Below are positions 36,063-45,392 of a stretch of DNA of 64,000 nucleotides, piece by piece. Source of the DNA: UBA9926 sp018645765 (GTDB taxonomy: Bacteria > Pseudomonadota > Gammaproteobacteria > Pseudomonadales > Azotimanducaceae). The DNA is taken from assembly GCA_949372755.1 (NCBI GenBank), contig CASIBO010000001.1, positions 62,001-126,000 of the forward strand, given 5' to 3'. The notes beneath the pieces were generated by a model that searched no databases, was not told the origin of the DNA, and worked only from the letters and a program-made list of their open reading frames with translations. The position numbers and the translations under genes are program-made. Within the stretch, counting starts at the first letter, position 1, and each line of letters opens with the position of its first letter.

Positions 36063-37631
36063 TTAAACAATTTTCGAGCGACCCTCGCCCCAATACCGAT
36101 CTCTTAACAGGCGCTTATACAGTTTGCCAGTTGGCAGTCTCGGCAGCGCAGCGTCATAATCAATCGATCGCGGGATCTTTTGGCGCGACAAATGCTCAGC
36201 CAGGTAACTTAAAAGTTCTTCGGTTAGCGTCTCGTCCCCCATGAGCCCGTCAATGGGTTGCACCACCGCCTTCACCGCCTCACCCAAATCCTCATTTGGC
36301 ACCCCAAAGACTGCGGCATCCTCAACTTTCGGATGACTGATCAACAGGTCTTCGCACTCTTGGGGATAGATGTTCACACCCCCGGAGATAATCATGAAGG
36401 TTGCTCGATCTGTCAGATATAAGAACCCGGAGTCATCAACATAACCAACATCCCCCACCGTCGTCATGCTGCCGTCTTTTGAGGTCGATTCTGCCGTTTT
36501 TTCAGCATCATTATGGTATTGGAACTCCGTTGCCGTTTTAAACCACAGCGTGCCCGCCTCACCAGAAGGCAAGGGCGCGCCCTCGTCATCCAACACGTGT
36601 AAATCACCCAAAACAACTTTCCCAACCGTCCCGGGATGCGCTAACCACTCTTCGGTGTTACAGGCTGCAAATCCAAGGCCTTCCGTTGCACCGTAATACT
36701 CATGGATGATCGGACCCCACCAATCGATCATTTGCCGCTTGACCATCTGAGGACACGGCGCCGCCGCATGAATGGCAACTTCAAGGGTCGACAAATCAAA
36801 TGCCCGGCGGGTTGCTTCGTCAAGCTTTAGCATCCGAGAGAACATCGTGGGTACCAGTTGCGAGTGACTCACTTGGTACTGAGCGATATGTCCCAAGTAC
36901 GCCAGTGGTTCAAACTTCTCCATCACCACGACCGTGCCGCCTTGTCGCAGGGTTAAATTCACCGCGGCTTGTGGGGCGGAGTGATACAAGGGGGCTGGTG
37001 ACAGATACACCATGTCCTCCCGGTAAAGCCAAAGTTGCGATAGAAAACTGTAGAGCGGAAGCGGTACATCTGGCGCCTGCTCTGGCAGTGGCCGAATGAT
37101 CCCCTTGGGACGACCCGTTGTGCCCGAGGAATACAGCATCGACGTGCCAAGAGACTCATCCTGGATCGGCGCGCCAGAATACTGTGAAATGACCGTGTGG
37201 TAATCGCTAAAGGCTGGCCCATCAACGCGCTCCAACGGAAGACTCTCGCTGTCCACCACGAGGATCTGCTCAAGCGTTGGGCAGTCCTTTATCGCTGCCT
37301 GAACCAATGCCAGCTTAGACAATGAGGTAATGAGCACCTTCGACTCAGAGTTGGTGACGATATAAGCCATCTCCTCAGCCGTCAGGAACGAGTTAATGCA
37401 GGTGTAGAACAATCCTGCCCGTTCACCTGCTGCACAGGTTTCGATATAGGCTGCATTGTTTTCCATGAAAATCGCGTAGTGATCCAAACGCTCTAAACCG
37501 AATGCCCTGAGCGCATGGGCCAGCTGATTCGATCGCGCCTCTAACTGAGCATACGTTTGAATCGCGCCAGTTGCGGCCATAATGACCGCAGGGCGATGTG
37601 GGTGCTTTTGAGCATAGGATCCAGGATACAT
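36063..37631 (-). CDS. AMP-dependent acyl-CoA synthetase/ligase
   Basis: 522 residues from ATG 37631; the frame is open to 37694, but the family N-terminus (Y-P-G-S-Y-A-Q-K-H-P) begins at 37631. The adenylate-forming motifs are S-S-G-T-T-G-R-P-K-G, Y-G-A-T-E-G and, in the C-terminal domain, G-D-V-G-Y and P-R-L-P-T-G-K-L-Y-K-R with the catalytic Lys. It activates a carboxylic acid as AMP ester and transfers it to CoA. The chain length or ring type of the acid cannot be read. It is flanked by PQQ dehydrogenase and amidohydrolase genes on the same strand. Confidence 0.9.
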   Translation of the reverse strand: MYPGSYAQKHPHRPAVIMAATGAIQTYAQLEARSNQLAHALRAFGLERLDHYAIFMENNAAYIETCAAGERAGLFYTCINSFLTAEEMAYIVTNSESKVLITSLSKLALVQAAIKDCPTLEQILVVDSESLPLERVDGPAFSDYHTVISQYSGAPIQDESLGTSMLYSSGTTGRPKGIIRPLPEQAPDVPLPLYSFLSQLWLYREDMVYLSPAPLYHSAPQAAVNLTLRQGGTVVVMEKFEPLAYLGHIAQYQVSHSQLVPTMFSRMLKLDEATRRAFDLSTLEVAIHAAAPCPQMVKRQMIDWWGPIIHEYYGATEGLGFAACNTEEWLAHPGTVGKVVLGDLHVLDDEGAPLPSGEAGTLWFKTATEFQYHNDAEKTAESTSKDGSMTTVGDVGYVDDSGFLYLTDRATFMIISGGVNIYPQECEDLLISHPKVEDAAVFGVPNEDLGEAVKAVVQPIDGLMGDETLTEELLSYLAEHLSRQKIPRSIDYDAALPRLPTGKLYKRLLRDRYWGEGRSKIV

Positions 37632-37734
37632 AAGCGTTCTTTTTCTAACGGAGACCCTCGTTTTATCACGGCGATCGGAGCCTGACAAACCCATGCTGAC
37701 TGTCTTACGCCCTCGACATCAAACTACCAGCGCG

Positions 37735-39927
37735 TTAGATCATCTTTTCAGCCAGCCAGCCAAACTGATCAAACCACCAGGTTCGAAATGCTCGCCAGGT
37801 GTTCGATTCATTGTCCAGGTCCTGCTGCTTGTGCGCCGTTTGAATGAGGTACTGCCGAATCATTTCCGATTCTGCTGGGGTGAGCACATCCTTAAATCCA
37901 ATCATTCCAACCGGGGCTAAAACACCCTCGAGGACAATGGCATCAAAAATATCATGGGTTGTTCGGGTCATTGCCCGCAGATCTGGCACTAAGCCTTGAC
38001 TCACTGCGCCAACACCGTGGCACCGCATACAATGCTGGTTATACAAGCCGAGGCCGGCGCTGATCTCGGCATCACCTGCAACCAAGTCAGGCGGATCGAT
38101 TACCAAAGGCTTGGGCGACGAATCAGGCAACTTGGCCTGCCCTCCTAATTTGAACACCAGCACGCGTCCCGGCGCACTGTGCTGAACCTCCGGTTGCGAC
38201 AGCACGAGCCCGACGGCGCCGCCCCACCCCGCCATAATCGCAATATATTGCTCGCCGGCCACCTCATAGGCGATCGGGGGCGCGATCAGTCCAGATCCGG
38301 TTGGGAAAGACCAAATTGGCTCGCCCGTTTTGCTTTGATACGCTACCAAATCCCCTGTGCCCCGCCCCTGAAAGACAAGCCCTGTGCGGGTGGTGAGCAC
38401 CCCCCCGTTCCACATACTCGGTAGTGCGACCTGCCAGGCCGGCTGCTGCCGGACCGGGTCCCAGGCAATCAACTGTCCTCGCATCAAATGCTTTAAAACC
38501 GGCGCAAGATAATTCGGGTCAAGACTCGCCAGCGGATTATCCTGCACCGCTTGGTCATTTTGCCCGGTATTCCAATGCGGCCCCGCTTGATGCTCGTACG
38601 TCTCGGGATGGTTGTAAACCGACAGGTTTTGCATCGCAGGTATGTACACCAAACCTGCATCGGCGTTAAACGCCATGGGCTGCCAGTTATGACCACCAAA
38701 CGGCGCTGGCCGGACAATTTGTTCGGTTTTAAGATAGCTTGCAATCTCCGTTTCAACCGGGCGGCCGGTCTCGAGATCGACATGACTCGCCCAATTCACG
38801 GGCACATAGGGCTCAGCCGAGATCAGTTCTCCCGAGACACGATCCAAAACATAAAAGAATCCATTTTTTGGCGCTTGCATGATGACCTGACGGTCTTCAC
38901 CCTCAATCGTTAAATCAGCCAAAATCATATGCTGGGTCGCGGTGTAATCCCAATTATCGGCCGGCGTTGTTTGATAGTGCCAGCGATAGGCTCCGGTAGT
39001 GCCTTCGATCGCGACAATCGACGATAAAAATAGGTTGTCGCCACCACCCGGACTGCGAATCTCTCGATTCCAAGGCGAGCCATTCCCGACGCCGATAAAT
39101 AACAGATCCAAATCCGGGTCATACACCATTGAATCCCAAACCGTACCACCGCCACCATAACGCCAATAATCATCGCCGCTCCAGGTTGCTTTGGCGGTCT
39201 CCAACTCGGGCTGAGTCTGAGGCTGGCTCGGATCGCCTGGCACCGTGAAAAACCGCCAGTTCAGCGCGCCCGTTTGAGAATCATAGGCCGTGATGTAGCC
39301 CCGCACGCCATATTCTGCCCCGCCATTACCAATGACCACTTGATCCCCCACCAATCTTGGGGCTCCGGTGATGGTGTACGGTTTGGACTCATCGATGGTC
39401 AAGACAGACCAGATCACTTCCCCAGTATGCCGATCCAGCGCAATCAAGCGGCCGTCGAGGGTACCGACAAAGAGCCGATCTCCCAAGACCGCAACCCCTC
39501 GGTTGACGACATCACAGCACGCATTCGCGCCCCAAGCCTTGGGGACTTCTGGATCAAAAAACCAGCGTTGCGCGCCGGTTACCGCATCCAGCGCATAGAC
39601 CTTGCTCCAGGACCCGGTCGTGTAGAGGATGCCGCCAATGACAATCGGCGAGGCTTCAAGCCCTCGGCGCGTACCCGTGTCGAAAGACCAGGCGAGGCCA
39701 AGGTCTTGGATGTTGTCGGGATGAATTTGGGTCAGCGGCGACTGCCGCTGCTCAAACGTATCCGCGCCATGCAAGGGCCAATCGGCGACGACGGGCGGCG
39801 TCCCAATTAGCGCCAACAAACCCACAACGGCTTTCAGGACTGTCCGTAGCGGATGAACCGAAAGGGCTCCCTGTGAGCCGACAGGGCGGCCCATTTGTTT
39901 CATTTTGCCTACCGCGACTAATGCCAT
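37735..39927 (-). CDS. PQQ-dependent quinohaemoprotein alcohol dehydrogenase
   Basis: 730 residues from ATG 39927, which has AAAGGAAG upstream; the open frame extends to 39945. A signal peptide (T-V-L-K-A-V-V-G-L-L-A-L) directs it to the periplasm. Tryptophan-docking propeller repeats fill the body, with the vicinal cysteines A-C-C-D typical of PQQ dehydrogenases. The C-terminal cytochrome c domain has C-M-R-C-H and the distal Met in V-G-M-I-G-F-K. It oxidises alcohols or aldehydes and passes electrons to a cytochrome. No pqq synthesis genes are in the window. SDR genes lie upstream and an acyl-CoA ligase downstream. Confidence 0.92.
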   Translation of the reverse strand: MALVAVGKMKQMGRPVGSQGALSVHPLRTVLKAVVGLLALIGTPPVVADWPLHGADTFEQRQSPLTQIHPDNIQDLGLAWSFDTGTRRGLEASPIVIGGILYTTGSWSKVYALDAVTGAQRWFFDPEVPKAWGANACCDVVNRGVAVLGDRLFVGTLDGRLIALDRHTGEVIWSVLTIDESKPYTITGAPRLVGDQVVIGNGGAEYGVRGYITAYDSQTGALNWRFFTVPGDPSQPQTQPELETAKATWSGDDYWRYGGGGTVWDSMVYDPDLDLLFIGVGNGSPWNREIRSPGGGDNLFLSSIVAIEGTTGAYRWHYQTTPADNWDYTATQHMILADLTIEGEDRQVIMQAPKNGFFYVLDRVSGELISAEPYVPVNWASHVDLETGRPVETEIASYLKTEQIVRPAPFGGHNWQPMAFNADAGLVYIPAMQNLSVYNHPETYEHQAGPHWNTGQNDQAVQDNPLASLDPNYLAPVLKHLMRGQLIAWDPVRQQPAWQVALPSMWNGGVLTTRTGLVFQGRGTGDLVAYQSKTGEPIWSFPTGSGLIAPPIAYEVAGEQYIAIMAGWGGAVGLVLSQPEVQHSAPGRVLVFKLGGQAKLPDSSPKPLVIDPPDLVAGDAEISAGLGLYNQHCMRCHGVGAVSQGLVPDLRAMTRTTHDIFDAIVLEGVLAPVGMIGFKDVLTPAESEMIRQYLIQTAHKQQDLDNESNTWRAFRTWWFDQFGWLAEKMI

Positions 39928-40021
39928 TGTTTGACTTCCTTTCATTGCGCTTTGCCGTCTCTTCCTTTGAGCTACCCGGTGCTGGAGCTCTGGATGTTGT
40001 ACGCTTACTCGATCAAATCCG

Positions 40022-40774
40022 TCACAGCGGCGTCAAGCCGAGGCCCAGCCCGCCGTCAATATCCAGCAACGCGCCCGTTGTCCAATTGGACTGGAGCAGA
40101 AACACAATGGCCTCGGCCACTTCCATCGGCTGTCCAATCCGGCCCAGTGCATGCAGAGGCGCAAGCGCCGTCATCCTTATCGTTTCGTCTTCTGTTGAAC
40201 CGAATCCAGCACGTTCATTGATTTCCGTCATCACGGCACCCGGTATCACGCAATTTACCCGAACTTTCTGGGCGCCAAGTTCTGCTGCCATCACTTGGGT
40301 CAACGTTTGCAGCGCCGCTTTGGTTGCAGCGTAGGGCGCCGCCCCCGGAAAAGCCCGACGAGTATGAATCGAACCCAAAAAAATAATCGCGCCTTGCCGA
40401 GCCGTCAACGCGGGCGTAGCAAGTTGCGAGAGCATCATGCCGGAGATGACATTTTGATTAAAGATGTCGAGCAGTCGGTCTTGGTCAAACTCAGCGATTG
40501 ACGCACGATACATGTTCCCAGCGTTACTCACCAATCCGTCTAGTCCCCCGCCATGGGCCAGCGCTTGACGGAGCAACTCCGCTCGGTCTCCGGCTTGAGT
40601 GATATCCGCCGTCACAGCCAGACAACGATCGCCAAGCCGAGCCGCAACCGCATTTATTTTCTCCGCGCGCCGGCCGCAGATCGTGACCTGTGCCCCAAGC
40701 GCCACCAACTGTTCCGCCGTCGCTTCACCAATACCCGAGCCGCCGCCCGTGACGAGATAGGACTGACCTTTCAC
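40022..40774 (-). CDS. SDR family oxidoreductase
   Basis: 250 residues from GTG 40774, where GGAGGTG stands at ideal distance; the frame is open to 40822. The cofactor loop is T-G-G-G-S-G-I-G, with C-G-R-R after beta 2 suggesting NADP(H). S-N-A-G replaces the commoner N-N-A-G, and the active site Y-A-A-T-K is intact. The C-terminus L-D-I-D-G-G-L is typical of classical SDRs. The next SDR is upstream on the same strand. Confidence 0.88.
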   Translation of the reverse strand: MKGQSYLVTGGGSGIGEATAEQLVALGAQVTICGRRAEKINAVAARLGDRCLAVTADITQAGDRAELLRQALAHGGGLDGLVSNAGNMYRASIAEFDQDRLLDIFNQNVISGMMLSQLATPALTARQGAIIFLGSIHTRRAFPGAAPYAATKAALQTLTQVMAAELGAQKVRVNCVIPGAVMTEINERAGFGSTEDETIRMTALAPLHALGRIGQPMEVAEAIVFLLQSNWTTGALLDIDGGLGLGLTPL

Positions 40775-40924
40775 GATGTCACCTCCAAGCCTTTTCGAGA
40801 CCCGCGGCAACAAACCAGGCACCCCAAGCAGGCGACCTCAAGCCTTGCCGCTGCCAAGTTCATACCGTTCTTCTCACGCCAATAGGCTCCGTTTGCGTGC
40901 ACGCCTGTTTTGGACGCGCACACG

Positions 40925-41665
40925 TCACGATCTCGGCAGATGCGCGAGCACGCTTTGGATGACGCCACCGTCAACCACCAACTCATGACCATGAATATAA
41001 CCACTCGCATCGGATGCCAAAAACAAAACCGCCTGAACCACATCCTCCGCCGTACCAAGACGCTTGAGCGGCACGCCACCACTGCGCTTTGCCCGCACGT
41101 TGTCATCTAAAAATATCGGTGCAGACATGCCCGCATCGATAAACCCAGGCGCCACAGCATTGACTCGGATGCCCAAAGGCCCCCACTCAAGCGCCTGAAG
41201 CTGCGTCAGACTGGTGATCGCTGCCTTGGTCGCGGCATAGATCCCAACGTTCGGCGCGGGGTGGACCGCGTTGACCGAACTCATGTTAATAATAACACCA
41301 CCACTTTGCGCAGCCATCGCTCGCGCCGCTGATTGCGCGCAATTGATCGTCCCGATCAAATTAACCTCAATGACCGATGCAATATCATCCGCAGACTGAT
41401 CCAGTAGCGGACCAAAGCGCACAATCCCCGCATTGTTTACGAGGAGATTCAATGTGCCAAAGCCCTGAATAGCATTGGCAACCGCCGACTGATCAGAAAC
41501 ATCAACTGGGAGTACCTCACTCGAACCCAGCTCCGTCACTAAACTTTCCGCAGCCGCCGCATTTTGATCCAAAACGCCAACCCAGTAGCCTGCTGCCACA
41601 AGTCCTCTGACGATCTCAGCGCCAATGCCTTGGCCGCCGCCGGTCACGATTGCTCGTAGGGTCAT
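40925..41665 (-). CDS. SDR family oxidoreductase
   Basis: 246 residues. Cofactor loop T-G-G-G-Q-G-I-G, D after beta 2 in G-V-L-D-Q (NAD preference), N-N-A-G, catalytic S-S and Y-A-A-T-K, and the C-terminal V-V-D-G-G are all present. GGAG lies upstream of ATG 41665. It is a different SDR type from its downstream neighbour rather than a recent copy. It is the first gene of the minus-strand run reaching to 32722, and is divergent from the molybdenum hydroxylase genes. Confidence 0.9.
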   Translation of the reverse strand: MTLRAIVTGGGQGIGAEIVRGLVAAGYWVGVLDQNAAAAESLVTELGSSEVLPVDVSDQSAVANAIQGFGTLNLLVNNAGIVRFGPLLDQSADDIASVIEVNLIGTINCAQSAARAMAAQSGGVIINMSSVNAVHPAPNVGIYAATKAAITSLTQLQALEWGPLGIRVNAVAPGFIDAGMSAPIFLDDNVRAKRSGGVPLKRLGTAEDVVQAVLFLASDASGYIHGHELVVDGGVIQSVLAHLPRS

Positions 41666-41987
41666 AGGGATCTCCAGTGGGTTAACTTTCAGCTAATGCC
41701 ACATAAAGTTACCGGATCATTTACTCAGATGCTACGCCCAGCACGATGCCTTGCACTGGCCAGACCAAAACCACCTTGCAGCCCGCCCCGCGCTGAGCGC
41801 GTCTGCGATGGATTTTAGAGAAAGCTACTTTGCTGCTCTGAGCTTGCCATCAAACGCAATCTTCCTTTATGCCGCATCGTATCCACCAACATTCAGATGC
41901 GGCGAATATCGAAGGATTGGCGCTTGATCCAACCGCGATACTGCTGCTAGGGTTTTGCTAGGTCCCACACCCTTCAAGAGGCCACCG
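41666..41987. other. Divergent intergenic region
   Basis: 322 bp between the SDR (minus) and the [2Fe-2S] subunit gene (plus); promoters for both must lie here or further out. No hairpin, repeat or gene stands out. AAGAGG at about 41976 is the ribosome site for ATG 41988. Confidence 0.35.
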
Positions 41988-42464
41988 ATGGTAACGATAA
42001 TTGTTAATGATGAAGCGCGGACCGTGTCAGCGAGCCCTGACACGCCGCTGCTGTGGGTTTTACGGGATCATCTTCACTTAACCGGCACAAAATATGGCTG
42101 TGGTATCAGCCTATGTGGGGCCTGTACGGTCCATCTCAATGGTGAGGCAGTGAGATCCTGCACCCTGCCACTGGCAGCAGTAGCAGATCAGCGCGTCGAA
42201 ACCATTGAACATCTTGCAGTGGGCGGTGATTACAACGCTGTTCAAAGCGCCTGGCTGGACGAAGACGTGGCCCAGTGCGGTTATTGTCAGTCCGGCCAAA
42301 TCATGGCGGCCACTGCGCTATTGAACAACAACCCATCTCCGAGCGATGCAGAAATCGACGCTGCCATGGCCGGCCATATTTGTCGCTGTGGAACCTACCA
42401 AAAAATTAGAGCCGCGATTCATCGCGCCGCAAAAGTAACCGAAAGCGGAGGTTCCCAAGTATGA
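41988..42464 (+). CDS. [2Fe-2S] subunit of a molybdenum hydroxylase (IorA-like)
   Basis: 158 residues from ATG 41988, which has AAGAGG upstream; the frame is open from 41955. The plant-type ferredoxin cluster ligands are C-G-x-x-x-C-G-A-C (C-G-I-S-L-C-G-A-C-T-V), and the second cluster uses C-G-Y-C-Q-S-G-Q and C-R-C-G-T-Y. This two-cluster small subunit belongs to the xanthine oxidase family and is closest in layout to isoquinoline 1-oxidoreductase alpha. It overlaps the large subunit gene as ATGA, so the two are coupled. Confidence 0.9.
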   Translation: MVTIIVNDEARTVSASPDTPLLWVLRDHLHLTGTKYGCGISLCGACTVHLNGEAVRSCTLPLAAVADQRVETIEHLAVGGDYNAVQSAWLDEDVAQCGYCQSGQIMAATALLNNNPSPSDAEIDAAMAGHICRCGTYQKIRAAIHRAAKVTESGGSQV

Positions 42465-44668
42465 GCCAGCTGCCTTCAGATCCCAGCCGCAGAACTTTTT
42501 TAAAATCCTCCAGCATGCTCGCAACCGGCAGTTTACTGGTCGGGTTCGAGCTGCCTTATAGTTTGGCTTCAGCCCCCAAATCAAGCGGCGCCGCCTCGCT
42601 GATGACCGATGCGTTTATCCGTATTGATCGCGATAACACCATTACCGTCCTTATGAATCATGCTGAATTTGGCAACGGGGTCTATACGAGTCTTGCCATG
42701 ATGGTGGCGGAAGAGCTGGATATCGACTGGCAGCGACTGCGCTGGGAAGCGGCGCCGACCGAACCCCGTTATTACAGTCCAATTTTCGGAGAATATTTGA
42801 CCGCTGGCAGCGTATCAACCGCCGGGGCTTTTATGCCCATGCGCACGGCCGGTGCGAAAACCAAGGCCCTGCTACTACAGGCTGCAGGCCTACTCTGGCA
42901 GACTGATGCGGTGCAATTATCGACCGATGCCGGCTGGATTGCGCACTCGGATGGGCGACGCGTGTCCTACGGGGGACTGATTGAAGTCATCCAAGACCAT
43001 AACCTTGAGCCCCCTAAAACCGTTGACTTGAAACCCACATCCGCCTTTAGCGTGCTGGGTTTCCCCAAGAAACGTATTGAAGCCCCGGAGAAAGTAACCG
43101 GCCGCGCCCTCTTTGGTATCGACATCAAACGGCCCGGTATGATTTATGGCGCCGTCGCAAGACCCCCAGTATACGGCAGCCGAGTGATCGCCTTTGATGA
43201 CAAAGCCGCTCGCGCCATACCCGGGGTCTTGAAGGTTAAGGCGATCGATGCCGGCGTTGTGGTTCTTGCCAAAGACTACTGGACGGCAAGCAAAGGTGCC
43301 AAAGCGCTGACAATACAGTGGGATGATCTGGGGCTAGGCCAACTCTCGACGGCATCCTTCACCGAAGAATATCGAGCATTGAGCAAAACCGATGGTCTAC
43401 TCGCTGAGGACATCGGCGATGCCAAAGGGCTTCACGAGACCGCAAGCGCCGTTCATGAGGCCGTCTACGAGATGCCCTATTTAGCCCACGCCACCATGGA
43501 GCCCATGAATTGCACAGCGCAGGTCTTTGACGACCGGTGTGAAATTTGGGTCGGCACCCAAAACCAGGGTAACGACCGAACCGTTGTCGCCAAGATGCTT
43601 GGGCTACCGGAGGCAAGCGTTGTAATCAATCGTACCTTGATGGGCGGAACCTTCGGTCGCCGAGCGAGCAAAACGGCCGACTTTATTACCGATGCCGTAC
43701 AAGCGGCTCAGGGAGAAACGGTCCCCGTACAAATTATTTGGTCCCGTGAGGAAGATATTCGCGGCGGCCACTATCGACCGTTGTTTGTGCATCGCCTACG
43801 TGGCACCGTCGATACCGAGGGTTACCCCGCCTCTTGGCATCAAACCGCGGTGGGCCAATCCATCATGCAGCACACCAAACATGACCCAACGTATATGGTT
43901 CGAGGCATCGATATTTATTCTGTCGATGGTTGCTTGCAGGAACCCTTCGGCGTCTTCCCCTACGGCACGTCGTACCGAATCCCCCATCACCGTGTTGAAA
44001 GTCACAACCCGCCAAAGATCGGCGTACGACCCCATGAATGGCGAGCCGTGGGACACACGCACACAGGGATTGCCTACGAATGCTTTTTAGACGAGCTAGC
44101 CCACCTCGGTGGTAAAGACCCCTTAGCGCTTCGACTGCATCTGACCCAGGATAATGACCGAATGCACCAATTGCTCTTGCGACTCAAAGAAGCCGCAGAC
44201 TGGGATCAACCCTTGGCAGCCGGACGGGGGCGCGGTGTGGCAGCTAGAGTCTATTCAGTGTCCCCCATCGCACAAGCGGTCGAAGTGACGGTCGCCCGCG
44301 ATGGCACCTTCACCGTTGATCGCGTGGTCTGCGTGGTCGATTGCGGTTTTGCCGTCAATCCCTTGGGAATCGAGGCCCAAATTCATGGCGGCGTGATGCT
44401 GGGACTCAACGCGGTGGCGTACGGCGCGATCGATTTGGTGGATGGCCAGGTCCAACAAAGCAACTTTCATGACGCTCGGGCATTACGATTTAATCAGATG
44501 CCTGCCGTCGAAGTTCACATTATGCAAAGTGATGCGCCGCCCACCGGCGTGGGCGAGCAAGCAACGACGCCGATCGCACCAGCGGTAGCAAATGCGCTAT
44601 TTCATGCCACCGGCAAACGGGTTCGACAGTTTCCGCTGGACCGTTTCGGCTTTACCCTTAAGGCCTAA
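42461..44668 (+). CDS. Molybdopterin-binding large subunit of a molybdenum hydroxylase (IorB-like)
   Basis: 735 residues. The N-terminus has a twin-arginine signal (S-R-R-T-F-L-K-S, then a mild hydrophobic stretch), so the complex is probably exported folded by Tat. The molybdenum cofactor domain shows G-T-Q-N-Q-G, G-G-T-F-G-R-R and, near the C-terminus, G-V-G-E-Q-A-T-T-P, where the Glu is the conserved active-site base. The two-subunit form without an FAD subunit is the IorAB pattern, giving electrons to a cytochrome c rather than NAD. Typical substrates are N-heterocycles or aldehydes. No cytochrome or XdhC-type accessory gene adjoins it. Confidence 0.9.
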   Translation: MSQLPSDPSRRTFLKSSSMLATGSLLVGFELPYSLASAPKSSGAASLMTDAFIRIDRDNTITVLMNHAEFGNGVYTSLAMMVAEELDIDWQRLRWEAAPTEPRYYSPIFGEYLTAGSVSTAGAFMPMRTAGAKTKALLLQAAGLLWQTDAVQLSTDAGWIAHSDGRRVSYGGLIEVIQDHNLEPPKTVDLKPTSAFSVLGFPKKRIEAPEKVTGRALFGIDIKRPGMIYGAVARPPVYGSRVIAFDDKAARAIPGVLKVKAIDAGVVVLAKDYWTASKGAKALTIQWDDLGLGQLSTASFTEEYRALSKTDGLLAEDIGDAKGLHETASAVHEAVYEMPYLAHATMEPMNCTAQVFDDRCEIWVGTQNQGNDRTVVAKMLGLPEASVVINRTLMGGTFGRRASKTADFITDAVQAAQGETVPVQIIWSREEDIRGGHYRPLFVHRLRGTVDTEGYPASWHQTAVGQSIMQHTKHDPTYMVRGIDIYSVDGCLQEPFGVFPYGTSYRIPHHRVESHNPPKIGVRPHEWRAVGHTHTGIAYECFLDELAHLGGKDPLALRLHLTQDNDRMHQLLLRLKEAADWDQPLAAGRGRGVAARVYSVSPIAQAVEVTVARDGTFTVDRVVCVVDCGFAVNPLGIEAQIHGGVMLGLNAVAYGAIDLVDGQVQQSNFHDARALRFNQMPAVEVHIMQSDAPPTGVGEQATTPIAPAVANALFHATGKRVRQFPLDRFGFTLKA

Positions 44669-45090
44669 CCGCCTCAAGCGCTCGATCAAGGCCGACCCCG
44701 CCCCGCTGCCGTCAACCTAGTCCCAGACGGCCTGTCAATCCGACTGGCGTCAGACGACGGACATCCAGCGACAGCGCAGGCACGAACCCCCGCATCGGCA
44801 AGGCGTGAAACAAGATGGCTTCTGACAACCGGATGAGCGGCGAGGCGCCATTGCGCCAAGGCTGCAGGGGGGCTGTGCGGTCGAGCGGAATTATTTGGTC
44901 GATCGTCCCGATGAGCGGGCCTGAAGCTGTCAAAATCACCGTATTGGGCAATTCGATTTTTTACGATAACGGGACGAAGAGAACGGCGATCGGGCGCTCG
45001 CCCGTCACCATATCAACCAGCATTCAAGTTTCGATCTCTAGCTTCTCTTCCAAAGCATGAATCGGTAGCGCGCTGTCTTTATGCCATCCT
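44669..45090. other. Intergenic, 422 bp, with a possible decayed minus-strand gene
   Basis: On the minus strand one reading frame from about 45085 to 44712 has coding-like composition but is interrupted by TGA (45024-45026) and TAA (44961-44963). Its pieces include H-A-L-E-E-K-L-E-I-E-T, V-T-G-E-R-P-I-A-V-L-F-V and a 79-residue open tail. I recognise no family. It would lie directly after the second PII-like gene. Chance open frames remain possible. Confidence 0.3.
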
Positions 45091-45381
45091 CTATAAAGTT
45101 GTACGAATCACCGGCTCTGTCATGTAAATCAAGCCTTTGGATTGATCAAACAGATTACACGCTTCAAAAAGCCTGTCGAAAACCGCGCCTTTATGGGCTT
45201 CATCAGCAATAATCGTAATAATTGCTGCTTCGCCGTATTCGCCAAATTGTCGATCCGAAAACAGATCGTTAGAACGGCCCATTTCAATCATTGCAACGGC
45301 CACGCCTTCGGTTTGTTGCATCGCTTCCAGCACGTCTGACCCACAATCTTTATGGACTAATGCACCAATTTCTACTTGCAC
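45091..45381 (-). CDS. Short PII-like (GlnB-fold) protein, second copy
   Basis: 96 residues from GTG 45381, with GGGGG upstream. The beta-alpha-beta ferredoxin-like pattern of PII proteins is recognisable (V-A-V-A-M-I-E-M-G-R, E-A-A-I-I-T-I-I-A-D-E, F-D-R-L-F-E-A-C) and ends Q-S-K-G-L-I-Y-M. The T-loop region is short and has no Tyr matching the uridylylated residue of GlnB. It begins 11 bp after the first PII-like stop and surely belongs to the same operon. It may bind a nucleotide or another small effector and act on the DUF1538 protein; this is inference from gene order. Confidence 0.72.
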   Translation of the reverse strand: MQVEIGALVHKDCGSDVLEAMQQTEGVAVAMIEMGRSNDLFSDRQFGEYGEAAIITIIADEAHKGAVFDRLFEACNLFDQSKGLIYMTEPVIRTTL

Positions 45382-45392
45382 AGGGCCCCCTT

